From: Rhodoplanes sp. Z2-YC6860
GTDB taxonomy: Bacteria > Pseudomonadota > Alphaproteobacteria > Rhizobiales > Xanthobacteraceae
NCBI RefSeq assembly: GCF_001579845.1
Contig: NZ_CP007440.1
Location: 3,742,029-3,806,028, forward strand
Length of the DNA: 64,000 bases
Direction of reading: 5' to 3'
This document shows, in pieces, positions 44,295 through 54,595 of this stretch. The notes under the pieces are model-generated. The model was given only the letters and a program-made list of their open reading frames with translations. It had not been told where the DNA came from and made no database searches. Each line of letters opens with the position of its first letter. Positions within the stretch are counted from its first letter, which is position 1. A program made the position numbers and the translations under genes.

Positions 44295-45461
44295 TCATTC
44301 CAGCTCGGTGTAAGTGATCTTGCCATCCGCATTCTTCTTCCAGACATACACCACATAGTCCGGACGGGTGACGTCGCCTTTCAGGTCGAACGTGATGTCG
44401 CCGATCACCGTGCTGAAGGTTTTGCCTGAACGCATCAGCATCGCGATCTTGCGCGGATCGAGTGTCTTCGCCTCTTCGGCGGCCTGCCGGATGATCTCGA
44501 CCGCCGCATAAGCGTAAAGCGTGTAGGCGTGGGGCTCGAAATTCCTCTCGCGGAATTTTGCGACCACCATCGCGGCCCGCGGCCGCTTTCGCGGATCGGG
44601 CGCGTAGGTCATCAGCGTGCCTTCGGCGGCGGGCCCCGCGACGGCTGCGAAGTCGTCGTCGGTGATCCCGTCCGCGGCCATCAGCGTTGCGTTGACGCCC
44701 TGGTCGCGCATCTGGCGAAGCAGCAGCGCCGCCTCCACGTGGGTGCCGCCGTAGTAGACGAGCTCGGCGCCCGACGCCTTGATCTTGGTGACCAGCGCGC
44801 CGAAGTCCTTGGTGCCGACATTGATGCCCTCGTAGAGCACGTCGAGCAGGCCGCCGGCCTGCATCGCGTTGCGGGTTTCTTCGGCGAGACCCTGGCCGTA
44901 GGTGGTCTTGTCGTGGACGATCGCGACCTTGCGGCCCTTGAAGTTCTTGCTGATGTAGTCGCCCGCGACGATGCCCTGCTGGTCGTCGCGGCCGCAAGTG
45001 CGGAACACGTTCCACAGACCGCGGTCGGTGAGCTTGGGACTGGTCGAGGCCGGCGACACCATCAGCATCGCATTCTCGGCATAGACGGCGGAGGCCGGGA
45101 TCGTCACGCCCGAGTTGAAATGGCCGATGACGAACTTCACCCCGGTGCTGGCGAACTTGTTGGCGACCGAGACGCCCTGGCGCGCGTCGGAGGCGTCGTC
45201 GCCGAGCGACACTCCGATCTTCTGCTTGAGGATGCCGCCCGCCGCATTGACGTCGGCGATCGCAAGCTCGGCGCCGTTTTTGAGTTGCGCCCCGAACGAG
45301 GCGTTCTGGCCGGTGAAGGGACCGGCGAGGCCGAATTTGATTGGCGCCTGAGTGGAAGCGGGCCGTGGCGGCGGGTTCTGCGGCTGGGCCTGAGCGGCGG
45401 CGCCAAGCGCGAGCGCCAGGGCGAAACTCAATCCGACCTGTCGTGTCATCGCTATCGCCAT
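44295..45461 (-). CDS. livJ: Branched-chain amino acid-type ABC transporter substrate-binding protein
   Basis: A 388-residue periplasmic binding protein of the Leu/Ile/Val (Peripla_BP_6) family. A signal peptide (ALALALGAAAQAQ) and a Pro-rich linker precede IKFGLAGPFTGQNASFGAQLKNGAELAIADVNAAGGI, then PASTSPKLTDRGLWNVFRTCGRDDQQG and TYGQGLAEETRNAM. AAGGTGG lies shortly before ATG 45461. It closely resembles the next gene upstream, LivK-like, with weaker matches in the C-terminal lobe, so the two may differ in ligand. Its transport complex may be the livHMGF set 5 kb away. Confidence 0.9.
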   Translation of the reverse strand: MAIAMTRQVGLSFALALALGAAAQAQPQNPPPRPASTQAPIKFGLAGPFTGQNASFGAQLKNGAELAIADVNAAGGILKQKIGVSLGDDASDARQGVSVANKFASTGVKFVIGHFNSGVTIPASAVYAENAMLMVSPASTSPKLTDRGLWNVFRTCGRDDQQGIVAGDYISKNFKGRKVAIVHDKTTYGQGLAEETRNAMQAGGLLDVLYEGINVGTKDFGALVTKIKASGAELVYYGGTHVEAALLLRQMRDQGVNATLMAADGITDDDFAAVAGPAAEGTLMTYAPDPRKRPRAAMVVAKFRERNFEPHAYTLYAYAAVEIIRQAAEEAKTLDPRKIAMLMRSGKTFSTVIGDITFDLKGDVTRPDYVVYVWKKNADGKITYTELE

Positions 45462-45517
45462 GCGCCACCTTCCGCAGAATGGATCATGTTGGGTTCGAGT
45501 ATACCGCCAAAACAATC

Positions 45518-45551
45518 AGCCCGCCCCGGAGGCCGGGGCGGGCTTTGTCAC
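45518..45551 (-). terminator. Rho-independent terminator after the LivK-like gene
   Basis: A perfect 12-bp stem (AGCCCGCCCCGG with CCGGGGCGGGCT) around a 3-base loop begins 20 bases beyond the stop codon of the minus-strand LivK-like gene. Reading the minus strand, the stem is followed by GATTGTTTT, a moderate U-tract. The stem could also work on the plus strand, where it is followed by three T. Confidence 0.8.
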
Positions 45552-45570
45552 GCGAACGATGTGGCTCGGC

Positions 45571-46695
45571 TTATGAGCCTTTGCCCATCGGGATCTCGTC
45601 GTACTTGCCGTCCTTGTTCCACTTGTAGAACACGTAGTCGAGCGTGGTGATGTCGCCTTTCTTGTCGTAGCTGATTGGGCCGAGCACGGTGTCCCATTTG
45701 CCGGCGCGAATGACCTCGGCGACCTTCTTGGCGTCGGTGGTGTTGGCCTTCTTCACCGCCTGCACCCAGATCTGCATCGCCGCGTAGGTGTAGAGCGTGT
45801 AGCCCTCCGGATCGACACCCTTGGCCTTGAACTTCTTCACCACCTCGGCCGCGGCCGGGCGTTTGCGCGGATCGGCGCCGAACGTGAACATCATGCCGTC
45901 GCCGGCGTCGCCGGTGATCGACCAGAACTCGTTGGTGGCAATGGCATCGCCTGCGACCATCGCCTGGGTCTTCATGCCCTGGTTGCGCATTTGACGCAGG
46001 ATCAGGCCGGCTTCGGTGTGATAGCCGCCGACATAGACCAGGTCGATGTTGTTGGCCTTCATCTTGGAGACCAGCGCGTTGAAGTCCTTGTCGCCCTGCG
46101 TATAGGCCTCGTACATCTTCTCCTTCGTGCCGGCCTTGTTCAGCGCCTTCTTCATTTCGTCGGCCAGGCCTTTGCCGTAGGTCGACTTGTCTTGAAGGAT
46201 GGCGATGTTCTTGCCCTTGTAATTCTTGGCAATGTATTCGCCCGCGACCGTGCCCTGCTGATCGTCACGGCCGCAGACGCGGAACGTGTTCCAGAGCTTG
46301 CGCTCGGTGAACGTCGGATTGGTCGAGGCCGGCGTGATCTGCAGCACGCCGCCTTCGGCATAGGCTTCCGAAGCCGGGATCGAAGACGACGAGCAGTAGT
46401 GCCCGGCGACGAATGGAATCTTCGCGTTGGCGATTTTCTCCGCAATGGCGCGGGCCTGCTTCGGATCGCAGGCATCGTCGTTGACGGTAAGCTTGAGTTG
46501 CTTGCCGAGCACGCCGCCCGCGGCGTTGATGTCGGCGACCGCTGCTTCGGCACCGTTCCTGAGCTGGGTGCCAAACGAGGCGTACTGGCCGGTCATGGGA
46601 CCGGCGACGGCGACGGTGATGCCCTGGGCGGCCGCGGTGCCGGAAAGCGCCAGTCCCACGCCGAGTGCTACGCCTGCAAGCCACATCCTGTTCAT
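45571..46695 (-). CDS. livK: Branched-chain amino acid ABC transporter substrate-binding protein
   Basis: A 374-residue periplasmic Leu/Ile/Val-type receptor. The signal ends SGTAAAQGITVAV; GPMTGQYASFGTQLRNGAE, NDDACDPKQARAIAEK, FVAGHYCSSSSIPASEAYAEGG and FRVCGRDDQQGTVAGEYIAKNY follow the Rhizobiales LivK pattern, with four Cys likely paired. GAGGAGA lies five to six bases before the ATG. DUF6867 follows upstream on the same strand, a gene usually kept next to liv genes. This is the most canonical of the two Liv receptors. Confidence 0.94.
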   Translation of the reverse strand: MNRMWLAGVALGVGLALSGTAAAQGITVAVAGPMTGQYASFGTQLRNGAEAAVADINAAGGVLGKQLKLTVNDDACDPKQARAIAEKIANAKIPFVAGHYCSSSSIPASEAYAEGGVLQITPASTNPTFTERKLWNTFRVCGRDDQQGTVAGEYIAKNYKGKNIAILQDKSTYGKGLADEMKKALNKAGTKEKMYEAYTQGDKDFNALVSKMKANNIDLVYVGGYHTEAGLILRQMRNQGMKTQAMVAGDAIATNEFWSITGDAGDGMMFTFGADPRKRPAAAEVVKKFKAKGVDPEGYTLYTYAAMQIWVQAVKKANTTDAKKVAEVIRAGKWDTVLGPISYDKKGDITTLDYVFYKWNKDGKYDEIPMGKGS

Positions 46696-46800
46696 TGAAG
46701 TCTCCTCAATTGGCGGACTCTGAATTCATCGTCGCCCCGTCCGCACGATCCGGATAGACGACATCTTGTCCGGTTTTTGCCTGCCGGTCACCCCTGCAGG

Positions 46801-47187
46801 TCATCTGGTCGCGGGTTGGTTCCTGACCGGAATTTGTTCGCCCGGCGCGCGTTCCCGCCACGTCAGAGGGCCGGTTCGCTCGTAGAGCCAGTAATATTGC
46901 GCCGCCATCTGGCCGGCGCGCGTCAGGCGCCAGGCCAGCGCGCCGACTACGATCAGATAAGCGGTGTCGGCCACGTAGGATGGCGGCGACAACAGCGTTG
47001 CTTCGAACAGCGCGAAATGTACAAAGCGCACGGCGGCGCCCAGCATCGCCATATAGACCAGAACGCTCCAGAATGGCCGCCATGTCTGGGCAATGGCTCT
47101 CCCGGCGAGGAAGGCTGCACCGCCGCCAATGACGCCGGTCACCAGGATGATTTGCAGAAGCGTCTCGGAGCCGTACAGTTCATCCAT
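46801..47187 (-). CDS. DUF6867-type small membrane protein linked to liv genes
   Basis: A 128-residue integral membrane protein with three or four hydrophobic segments (LLQIILVTGVIGGGAAFLAGRAIA, FWSVLVYMAMLGAAVRFVHFALFE, YVADTAYLIVVGALAWRL). The TWRPFW and FVHFALFE blocks and the closing QYYWLYERTGPLTWRER are what I recognise as the DUF6867 pattern, kept near branched-chain amino-acid transport genes in Rhizobiales. Function is unknown. ATG 47187 was chosen; the frame continues upstream but would overlap the divergent sulfatase start. It lies 105 bases upstream of livK on the same strand. Confidence 0.72.
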   Translation of the reverse strand: MDELYGSETLLQIILVTGVIGGGAAFLAGRAIAQTWRPFWSVLVYMAMLGAAVRFVHFALFEATLLSPPSYVADTAYLIVVGALAWRLTRAGQMAAQYYWLYERTGPLTWRERAPGEQIPVRNQPATR

Positions 47188-47261
47188 AAAGCGTGTGGCC
47201 TTCGGGGCGCGAATGATTCCGCTTCGATAGTACCACAGCGCTTTGGAGGCTGGGGTCACAT

Positions 47262-48854
47262 ATGCCGAAATCGTCGCGTCCAAATTTTCTCCTGTTCATT
47301 ACCGATCAGCACCGGGCCGATTTCCTGGGTTGCTACGGCCATCCGGTGCTGCGGACCCCGCATATCGATTCCATTGCGGCGCGCGGAACCGCGTTCGATC
47401 GCTTCTATGTTGCGAGTCCGGTCTGCATGCCGAACCGCTCCAGCCTGATGACCGGGCGGATGCCGTCGGTCCATGGCGTACGCTCGAACGGCATTCCGCT
47501 CTCGATGAACGCTGTGACCTTCGTCGATCTGTTGCGCGACGCGGGCTACGACACGGCGCTGATCGGGAAAAGCCATCTGCAGAACTTCACGTCCTGGGCA
47601 CCGATCATCAAACGGCCGCCGCCGCGCGAGGGCTTCCACGAGCCGTCGCGAGGGCTGACGCAGGCGCTGCGTCACGATCTCGCCGATGCCAAATACGAGC
47701 AGGAGACGCCGGAATACTGGAACGCCAAGGATGCGCGCGTGCGCACGCCGTTCTATGGCTTTGACCATGTCACCTTGGTGCGCGCCCATGGCGACGAGCC
47801 GGGCGGCGATTACGACCGCTGGCTGGAAGAGCGCGATCCCAAGGCCAAGAACCTGCTCGGGCCGAACAACAGTCTGCCGCACAGCTATACGGTGCCGCAG
47901 GCCTATCGCACCGCCATCCCTGAAGAACTGTACGCCACGGCGTTTCTCGGCGACCGCGCCAGCCATTGGCTCGACGAGGAGGCCGGCGACGAGCCGTTCT
48001 TCCTGATGGTGTCGTTTCCCGATCCGCACCATCCGTTCAACCCGCCGGGCAAATACTGGGATATGTACAAGCCCGAGCAGTTCCCGGCGCCCGAGGCGTT
48101 TTCGCGCAACGACTGGACGCCGCCCGCGCTGGTCGCGAACATCATCAAGGAGCGCGAGACCGGCAAGGCCAATCTCACCGGCATGAACACCATCGGCGTC
48201 TCGGCACGTGAGTCGCAGGAGGCGAGGGCGCTCACCTGCGGCATGATCGCCTGTGTCGACGACGCGATCGGCAGGGTGCTGGCGGCCCTCGATCGAAGCG
48301 GCAAGCGCGGCGACACCGTGGTGATCTTCACCAGCGATCACGGCGATCATCTTGGCGACCACCGCCTGATGCTGAAGGGCGCAGAGCAATATCAGAGCAT
48401 CGTGCGGGTGCCGTTCATCTGGGCCGATCCGCAGGCCGGCCAGAAGCCCAAGCGCACCGAGGCGCTCGCTTCGACTATGGATATCGGCGCGACCGTGCTG
48501 GAGCGGGCGAAGATCGAGCCTTCAAGCGGCATGCAGGCCAAGAGCTTCATGTCTGCGCTCGACGGCAAGGCTGCGCGCGACAGTGTGTTCATCCAGTACG
48601 ACCACCAGCATGCGAGCCCGGGCACCGATGTGCCGCCGCGCGTGCACTCGCTGATCGACGAGCGATACCGGCTGAGCGTGTTTCAGGGCACCGGCTGGGG
48701 TGAGCTCTACGATCTGAAAAACGATCCTGGCGAGTTCGATAACCTCTGGAACGATTCGGCGCACGCTGCGGCGCGCGCGCGGATGACCGAGAAGCTGCTA
48801 CTCACCGAGTTGGAGCACATCGACCGCGTGCCGCTGCCGACGCGGCGGGCTTGA
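47262..48854 (+). CDS. Sulfatase-like hydrolase (arylsulfatase/phosphonate monoester hydrolase family)
   Basis: A 530-residue enzyme of the alkaline-phosphatase/sulfatase superfamily. FLLFITDQHRADFLGCYGHP supplies metal-binding Asp residues, and SPVCMPNRSSLMTGRMPS is the C-x-P-x-R active-site sequence (C55, P57, R59) whose Cys becomes formylglycine. VVIFTSDHGDHLGDHRLMLKG gives the second metal-binding block. No signal peptide, so cytoplasmic as in phosphonate monoester hydrolases and choline sulfatase. GGAGG lies 12 bases before the ATG, rather far. Whether it cleaves sulfate esters or phosphonate/phosphate esters is undecided. Confidence 0.9.
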   Translation: MPKSSRPNFLLFITDQHRADFLGCYGHPVLRTPHIDSIAARGTAFDRFYVASPVCMPNRSSLMTGRMPSVHGVRSNGIPLSMNAVTFVDLLRDAGYDTALIGKSHLQNFTSWAPIIKRPPPREGFHEPSRGLTQALRHDLADAKYEQETPEYWNAKDARVRTPFYGFDHVTLVRAHGDEPGGDYDRWLEERDPKAKNLLGPNNSLPHSYTVPQAYRTAIPEELYATAFLGDRASHWLDEEAGDEPFFLMVSFPDPHHPFNPPGKYWDMYKPEQFPAPEAFSRNDWTPPALVANIIKERETGKANLTGMNTIGVSARESQEARALTCGMIACVDDAIGRVLAALDRSGKRGDTVVIFTSDHGDHLGDHRLMLKGAEQYQSIVRVPFIWADPQAGQKPKRTEALASTMDIGATVLERAKIEPSSGMQAKSFMSALDGKAARDSVFIQYDHQHASPGTDVPPRVHSLIDERYRLSVFQGTGWGELYDLKNDPGEFDNLWNDSAHAAARARMTEKLLLTELEHIDRVPLPTRRA

Positions 48855-48957
48855 GGCATATCCCCAGGCGAAACGGGTTTTTTTGAAGTGTGACCTAGCG
48901 CACTTTAGTTTTGCGCAGATCGGCGGAATATCCCCACCAGCCAAAGGGGAATTGCCT

Positions 48958-49140
48958 ATGTCTGCCCATTTCAATTTAGGTGGTTCGTTTCTCCGCGAGG
49001 CCCCTGCTTTTAACTCGGCCACTGCAGGCCGGGGGACTTTGGTCGCATGGGGTCTCGCTCTTGCCTGTCTGTGCTTCGCGGCCATGACGGCGGCGGCCGT
49101 CGCCGCTACGAGCTGGGACGGCGTCGCCGGGCTTTACTGA
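48958..49140 (+). CDS. Small putative membrane protein, function unknown
   Basis: A 60-residue open frame with one hydrophobic segment (TLVAWGLALACLCFAAMTAAAVAA, shown in part) and a short polar N-terminal half. AAGGGGA lies eight bases before the ATG. The short gap after the sulfatase and the end 6 bases before the convergent receptor stop leave little other use for this stretch. The Ala-rich composition fits both a real small membrane protein and chance in GC-rich DNA. Confidence 0.4.
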   Translation: MSAHFNLGGSFLREAPAFNSATAGRGTLVAWGLALACLCFAAMTAAAVAATSWDGVAGLY

Positions 49141-49146
49141 TGCCCG

Positions 49147-50130
49147 CTACCGCGTGCTGCCGCGGTCCTCGGCGCTGAAGCCCGACGCTTTGACGAGCTT
49201 CCCCCAGCGCACGATCTGCTCCTTGATATTCGGAAGAAGCTGCGGGCCGGTTTCGGCGACGACGTCGAAGCCCTGGGCCTGCAGTTTTTCGCGCACGCCC
49301 GGATCGGCATGCGCGACCTTGGCGGCTTCGGTGTAGCGGCTGATGATGTCGGCCGGCGTGCCTTTCTTGACCAGGAGCCCGAACCACACTTTGGCGGTGA
49401 ACTCGGGATAGCCGAGTTCTTCGAAGGTCGGCACATCCGGAATGAGCTTGTCGCGGGTCCTCCCCGTCACGGCAAGAATCCGGAGCTTGCCGGTTGCCTG
49501 GTGCGGCGCCGTCGAGTTGAGCTGGGCGAAGCCAAACTGCGAATGGCCGGCGAGCAGTGCGGTGGCTTGCAGGCCCGAGCCGCGATACGGCACGTGGGTC
49601 AGGTCGAGGTCGAATTTCTCATTGAGTTGATAGCCGAGGAAGTGCGATGGCGTGCCCGGCTGGTAGGACGAATAGCTGAGCTTGCCCTTGTTCTGTTTTG
49701 CCCAGGTCAGAAACTCGGCAAAGGTCTTGGCCGGCACGTCCGGATGCACCGCGAACACCAGCGGCGCCTCCACGCCACGGATGAAGGGAACGAAGTCGTC
49801 GATCGACCAGCGCTGGTTGGTGAAGGCGCTGGGGTTGATCTCGGTAAAGGCCTGGGTGCCGACCCAGACATGCTGTCCGTCGGCCGGCTGATCGACGATG
49901 AACTGCGCCGAGCTGTTGCCGTTGGCGCCAGGCTTGTACTCGACAATGATCGATTGGTTGAGCGCCTTGGCCATCGGATCGGCGACGATACGGGCATAGG
50001 GATCGATCGCGCCGCCCGGCGCCGTGCCGATGATGAAGCGGATGGTGTTTTGCTGGGCCAGCGCCATGTCCGACGCCGTGACCAGAATCGAACCAAGCAA
50101 AGCGAGCCGCGTCAGCCACCCCAGTTTCAT
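49147..50130 (-). CDS. Tripartite tricarboxylate transporter substrate-binding protein (Bug family)
   Basis: A 327-residue periplasmic receptor. The signal ends MALAQQNTIRF; IRFIIGTAPGGAIDPYARI and IIVEYKPGANGNSSAQFI, then DLTHVPYRGSGLQATALLAG, show the Bug fold, although the opening lacks the usual YPxKPVR. It lies downstream of livF on the same strand with 75 bases between and may be read through from the liv operon. More divergent at the N-terminus than the other four window receptors, so its ligand may be different. Confidence 0.92.
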   Translation of the reverse strand: MKLGWLTRLALLGSILVTASDMALAQQNTIRFIIGTAPGGAIDPYARIVADPMAKALNQSIIVEYKPGANGNSSAQFIVDQPADGQHVWVGTQAFTEINPSAFTNQRWSIDDFVPFIRGVEAPLVFAVHPDVPAKTFAEFLTWAKQNKGKLSYSSYQPGTPSHFLGYQLNEKFDLDLTHVPYRGSGLQATALLAGHSQFGFAQLNSTAPHQATGKLRILAVTGRTRDKLIPDVPTFEELGYPEFTAKVWFGLLVKKGTPADIISRYTEAAKVAHADPGVREKLQAQGFDVVAETGPQLLPNIKEQIVRWGKLVKASGFSAEDRGSTR

Positions 50131-50205
50131 GGACCCCTCCCGGTGATTGGGAGGAGCGTAGCGGCGGCTGTCCGGAATGTCTAAGCGACCAGGTTGCGCG
50201 GCTTG

Positions 50206-50942
<737 letters not shown>

Positions 50943-50946
<4 letters not shown>

Positions 50947-51782
50947 AGCCCGACCTCCACGCCGACCTTGTCGACCTCTTCATCCTCGACGCCGAGATAG
51001 GCGGCGATCACCTTGGGGTCGTTGCGGATCTCCTCCGGCGTGCCGTCGGCGATCTTCACGCCATAGTCCAGCACGACGATGTGGTCAGAGATCTGCATCA
51101 CCACCGACATGTCGTGCTCGATCAGCAGGATCGAGGTCGCGTGCTCGCCACGGATGAAGGTCAGGAGTTCATTCAGCTCATGGCTCTCGCGCGCGTTCAG
51201 TCCGGCGGCCGGCTCATCGAGGCAGAGCAGCACCGGATCGGTGCACATGGCGCGGGCGATCTCGAGCCGCCGCTGCTCGCCATAGGCCAGCGAGCCCGCG
51301 GCATCATCGGCGCGAGCCAGAAGTTTGGTGCGGTCGAGCCAGTAGCGCGCCTTGTCGAGCGCGGCGCGCTCGGCATCGCGATAGGATTTCAGCCCGATCA
51401 ATCCCGCGAAGGTGAAGCCTGACGCCTTCATCAGCGGGTTGTGCTGCGCCACCACCAGGTTCTCCAGCACAGTCATGCCGGAGAACAGCCGGATGTTCTG
51501 GAAGGTGCGGGCGACGCGCGCGACCTTGGAGATGCGGAAGTTGAGCAGCCGTTCGAGATAGAAGACGCCGCCGCCGGGGTGGGCCAAGCGCAGAAGCCCC
51601 GTGGTCGGCTTGTAGAAGCCGGTGATGCAGTTGAACACGGTGGTCTTGCCGGCGCCGTTCGGTCCGATCAGCGCCGTGATGTGGCCGCGGTTCGCGACAA
51701 AGGACAGGTCGTCGACGGCGACGAGGCCACCGAAGCGCATGCTCAGATGGTCGACGATCAGGATCGGCGCGTCGTCGCTCAT
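50943..51782 (-). CDS. livG: Branched-chain amino acid ABC transporter ATP-binding protein LivG
   Basis: A 279-residue ABC ATPase. Walker A is GPNGAGKTT, the signature LAYGEQRRLEI, Walker B LLCLDEPAAGLN, and the C-terminal ILLIEHDMSVVMQISDHIVVLDYGVKI is characteristic of LivG. The extra linker after Walker A (HPGGGVFYLERLL) is the LivG-type insertion. It lies 7 bases after livM and overlaps livF by four bases. Confidence 0.95.
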
Positions 51783-51789
51783 CCGCCGT

Positions 51790-53117
51790 CTATCCTTGCC
51801 CCTGTTTGACCATCGTCGCTGCGATCGATTTCTTCTCGGAGCCGAGATGCAGCGATGGCTCGCGTGTCGAGACGAGCCCGCGCGGCCGCCAGATCATGAT
51901 CAGCACCATGGCGAAGCCGAACACCAGCATGCGATACAACTGGAATTCGCGGAACAACTCGAAACCGCCGATCATGATGAGGGCCGCGACGGCGACGCCG
52001 ACCTGCGAGCCCATGCCGCCCAGCACCACGATGGCAAGCACCAGGGCCGACTCGCTGAAGGAAAACGACTCCGGACTGATGAAACCCTGCCGCGTCGCAA
52101 AGAACGAACCGGCGAAGCCGCCGAACATCGCGCCGATGGCAAAGGCGGTCAGCTTGGTCGTGGTGGTGTTGATGCCGAGCGAGCGGCAGGCAATCTCGTC
52201 TTCGCGCAACGCCTCCCAAGCGCGGCCGATCGGCAGCCGCCGCAGGCGCATGGTCACCCAGTTGGTGATCAACGCGAGCACGAGGATCAGATAGAACAGG
52301 AACACCACGCGATGGGTCGGCGAGAATTCGAGGCCAAAAAAATGGGCGAAGCCGGTCTCGTCGTCGACAAACGGCAGTCCGAAGAAACTTGGCCGCGGAA
52401 TGCTGGCAATGCCGTTCGGCCCGCCGGTGACGTTCGACCAGTTGAGCAACACCAGCCGGATGATCTCGCCGAACGCGAGCGTGACGATGGCGAGATAGTC
52501 GCCACGCAGCCGCAGCACTGGGAAGCCGAGCAGCACGCCCCAGAAGGCCGCGAGGATGCCGGCGAGCGGCAGGCAAATCCAGAACGACAACTCGAATTGC
52601 GTCGATAGCAGCGCGTAGGAATAAGCGCCGACCGCGTAGAAAGCGACATAGCCGAGGTCGAGCAGCCCCGCGAGGCCGACCACGATGTTCAGTCCCCAGC
52701 CGAGCATCACATAGGTCAGCACCAGGATGCCAAGATCGAGGATGTAGCGGTTGTGATAGAACAGCACCGGCACGAGCAGCGCGAAGATCAAGAGCGCTGG
52801 TCCGCCGTAGCGGGCGGCCGCCGCGAAGGCGCGCGTCACGCCTTGCGGGATTGCGCGATCAATTCCGATCGGGCCGCGGCCAAAGATCAGCGCGCGCAGG
52901 AATGCGCCAACGAACACCGCGCCGACGATCATCGCGAGGTCGGCAAAGCGAGTGGTGATCTGCAGCGCGCCGCTGGAGCTCTGGTCGGAGCGCAGCCCGA
53001 TCAGGAAAAAGAACAACCCAAGCGCCACCAGCGCGGCCAGCACCGCGTCCTTCAGCGCATCGGCGATGGGGGGCGATCGGGTGTTCGAAGCTTTCTCTGG
53101 CACCGTCGCGTCCCGTC

Positions 53118-53121
<4 letters not shown>
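51790..53121 (-). CDS. livM: Branched-chain amino acid ABC transporter permease LivM
   Basis: A 443-residue permease subunit. After a polar 20-residue start come two extra membrane segments (AALVALGLFFFLIGL, LAMIVGAVFVGAFL), as in long LivM proteins, then the core with YVMLGWGLNIVVGLAGLLDLGYVAFYAVGAY, LRGDYLAIVTLAFGEIIRLV and GRAWEALREDEIACRSLGI, the EAA-like contact loop. GTG 53121 overlaps the livH stop (GTGA), which fixes the start. Works with LivH, LivG and LivF. Confidence 0.94.
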
Positions 53122-54032
<911 letters not shown>

Positions 54033-54247
54033 GCGTCCGCCCTGCTGCCGCCGCGCGCGAGAGCCCAGCGAGTCCCAATTTCCCCTGCCGCCGAATCCCC
54101 TGCGGCAGCCGCAGTTGGCGTGCTTAGCAGGGGGCCGGGCAGGGGGCAACGAGATCGCATGCCGCAATTGGCGGCTGTGAGTTCAGCGGGCGGATGAAGT
54201 CTGCGCCGCTTAGGCGACGCATTTGGCGGCGAGTGGAACCGGACCGG

Positions 54248-54502
54248 TCAGCGCTTGGTGTTGCTGGTCTCGTTGGAGGAGCGCACGCCGGCCCACGGGT
54301 CGCTTTTCGCTGTGGGTTTTTCCGCTTTCATGCGTCTCATCTGGTCGTTGTAGGCCTTCTCGTTTTCCTTTTGATCACGTTCCTGCCGCTCGTATTGCTG
54401 TTGGAGCGGAGTCTTCTGGCCCTCCTGGGCGCCGCTGAACTGTGCGAAGGCCGGCGCTGCAAGCGCTGCCATCCACGCCGCCGCTGCGATAATTCGTTTC
54501 AT
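54248..54502 (-). CDS. Small periplasmic hypothetical protein
   Basis: An 84-residue protein with a clear Sec signal (residues 1-20, ending APAFAQ) and a short, highly charged, Gln/Glu/Lys-rich mature part (QQQYERQERDQKENEKAYNDQMRR) predicted to form a single helix, ending near SDPWAGVR. The hydrophilic helix and signal are typical of Bradyrhizobium-type small periplasmic proteins of unknown function. It does not overlap a better candidate on the other strand. Confidence 0.7.
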   Translation of the reverse strand: MKRIIAAAAWMAALAAPAFAQFSGAQEGQKTPLQQQYERQERDQKENEKAYNDQMRRMKAEKPTAKSDPWAGVRSSNETSNTKR

Positions 54503-54595
54503 GATCGATACCCGGTCACGCTGAAAGCCGTTGATGCGACTTGAAACACTCTACCATGGCGGCTTATTGGCGCGGAAGGGTCGGCAGGAGCAACA

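Noticed and set aside
48855-48900. Run of seven T after the sulfatase gene as a terminator
   Set aside because: The bases before it form only a weak three-base-pair stem, so a hairpin terminator is not supported.
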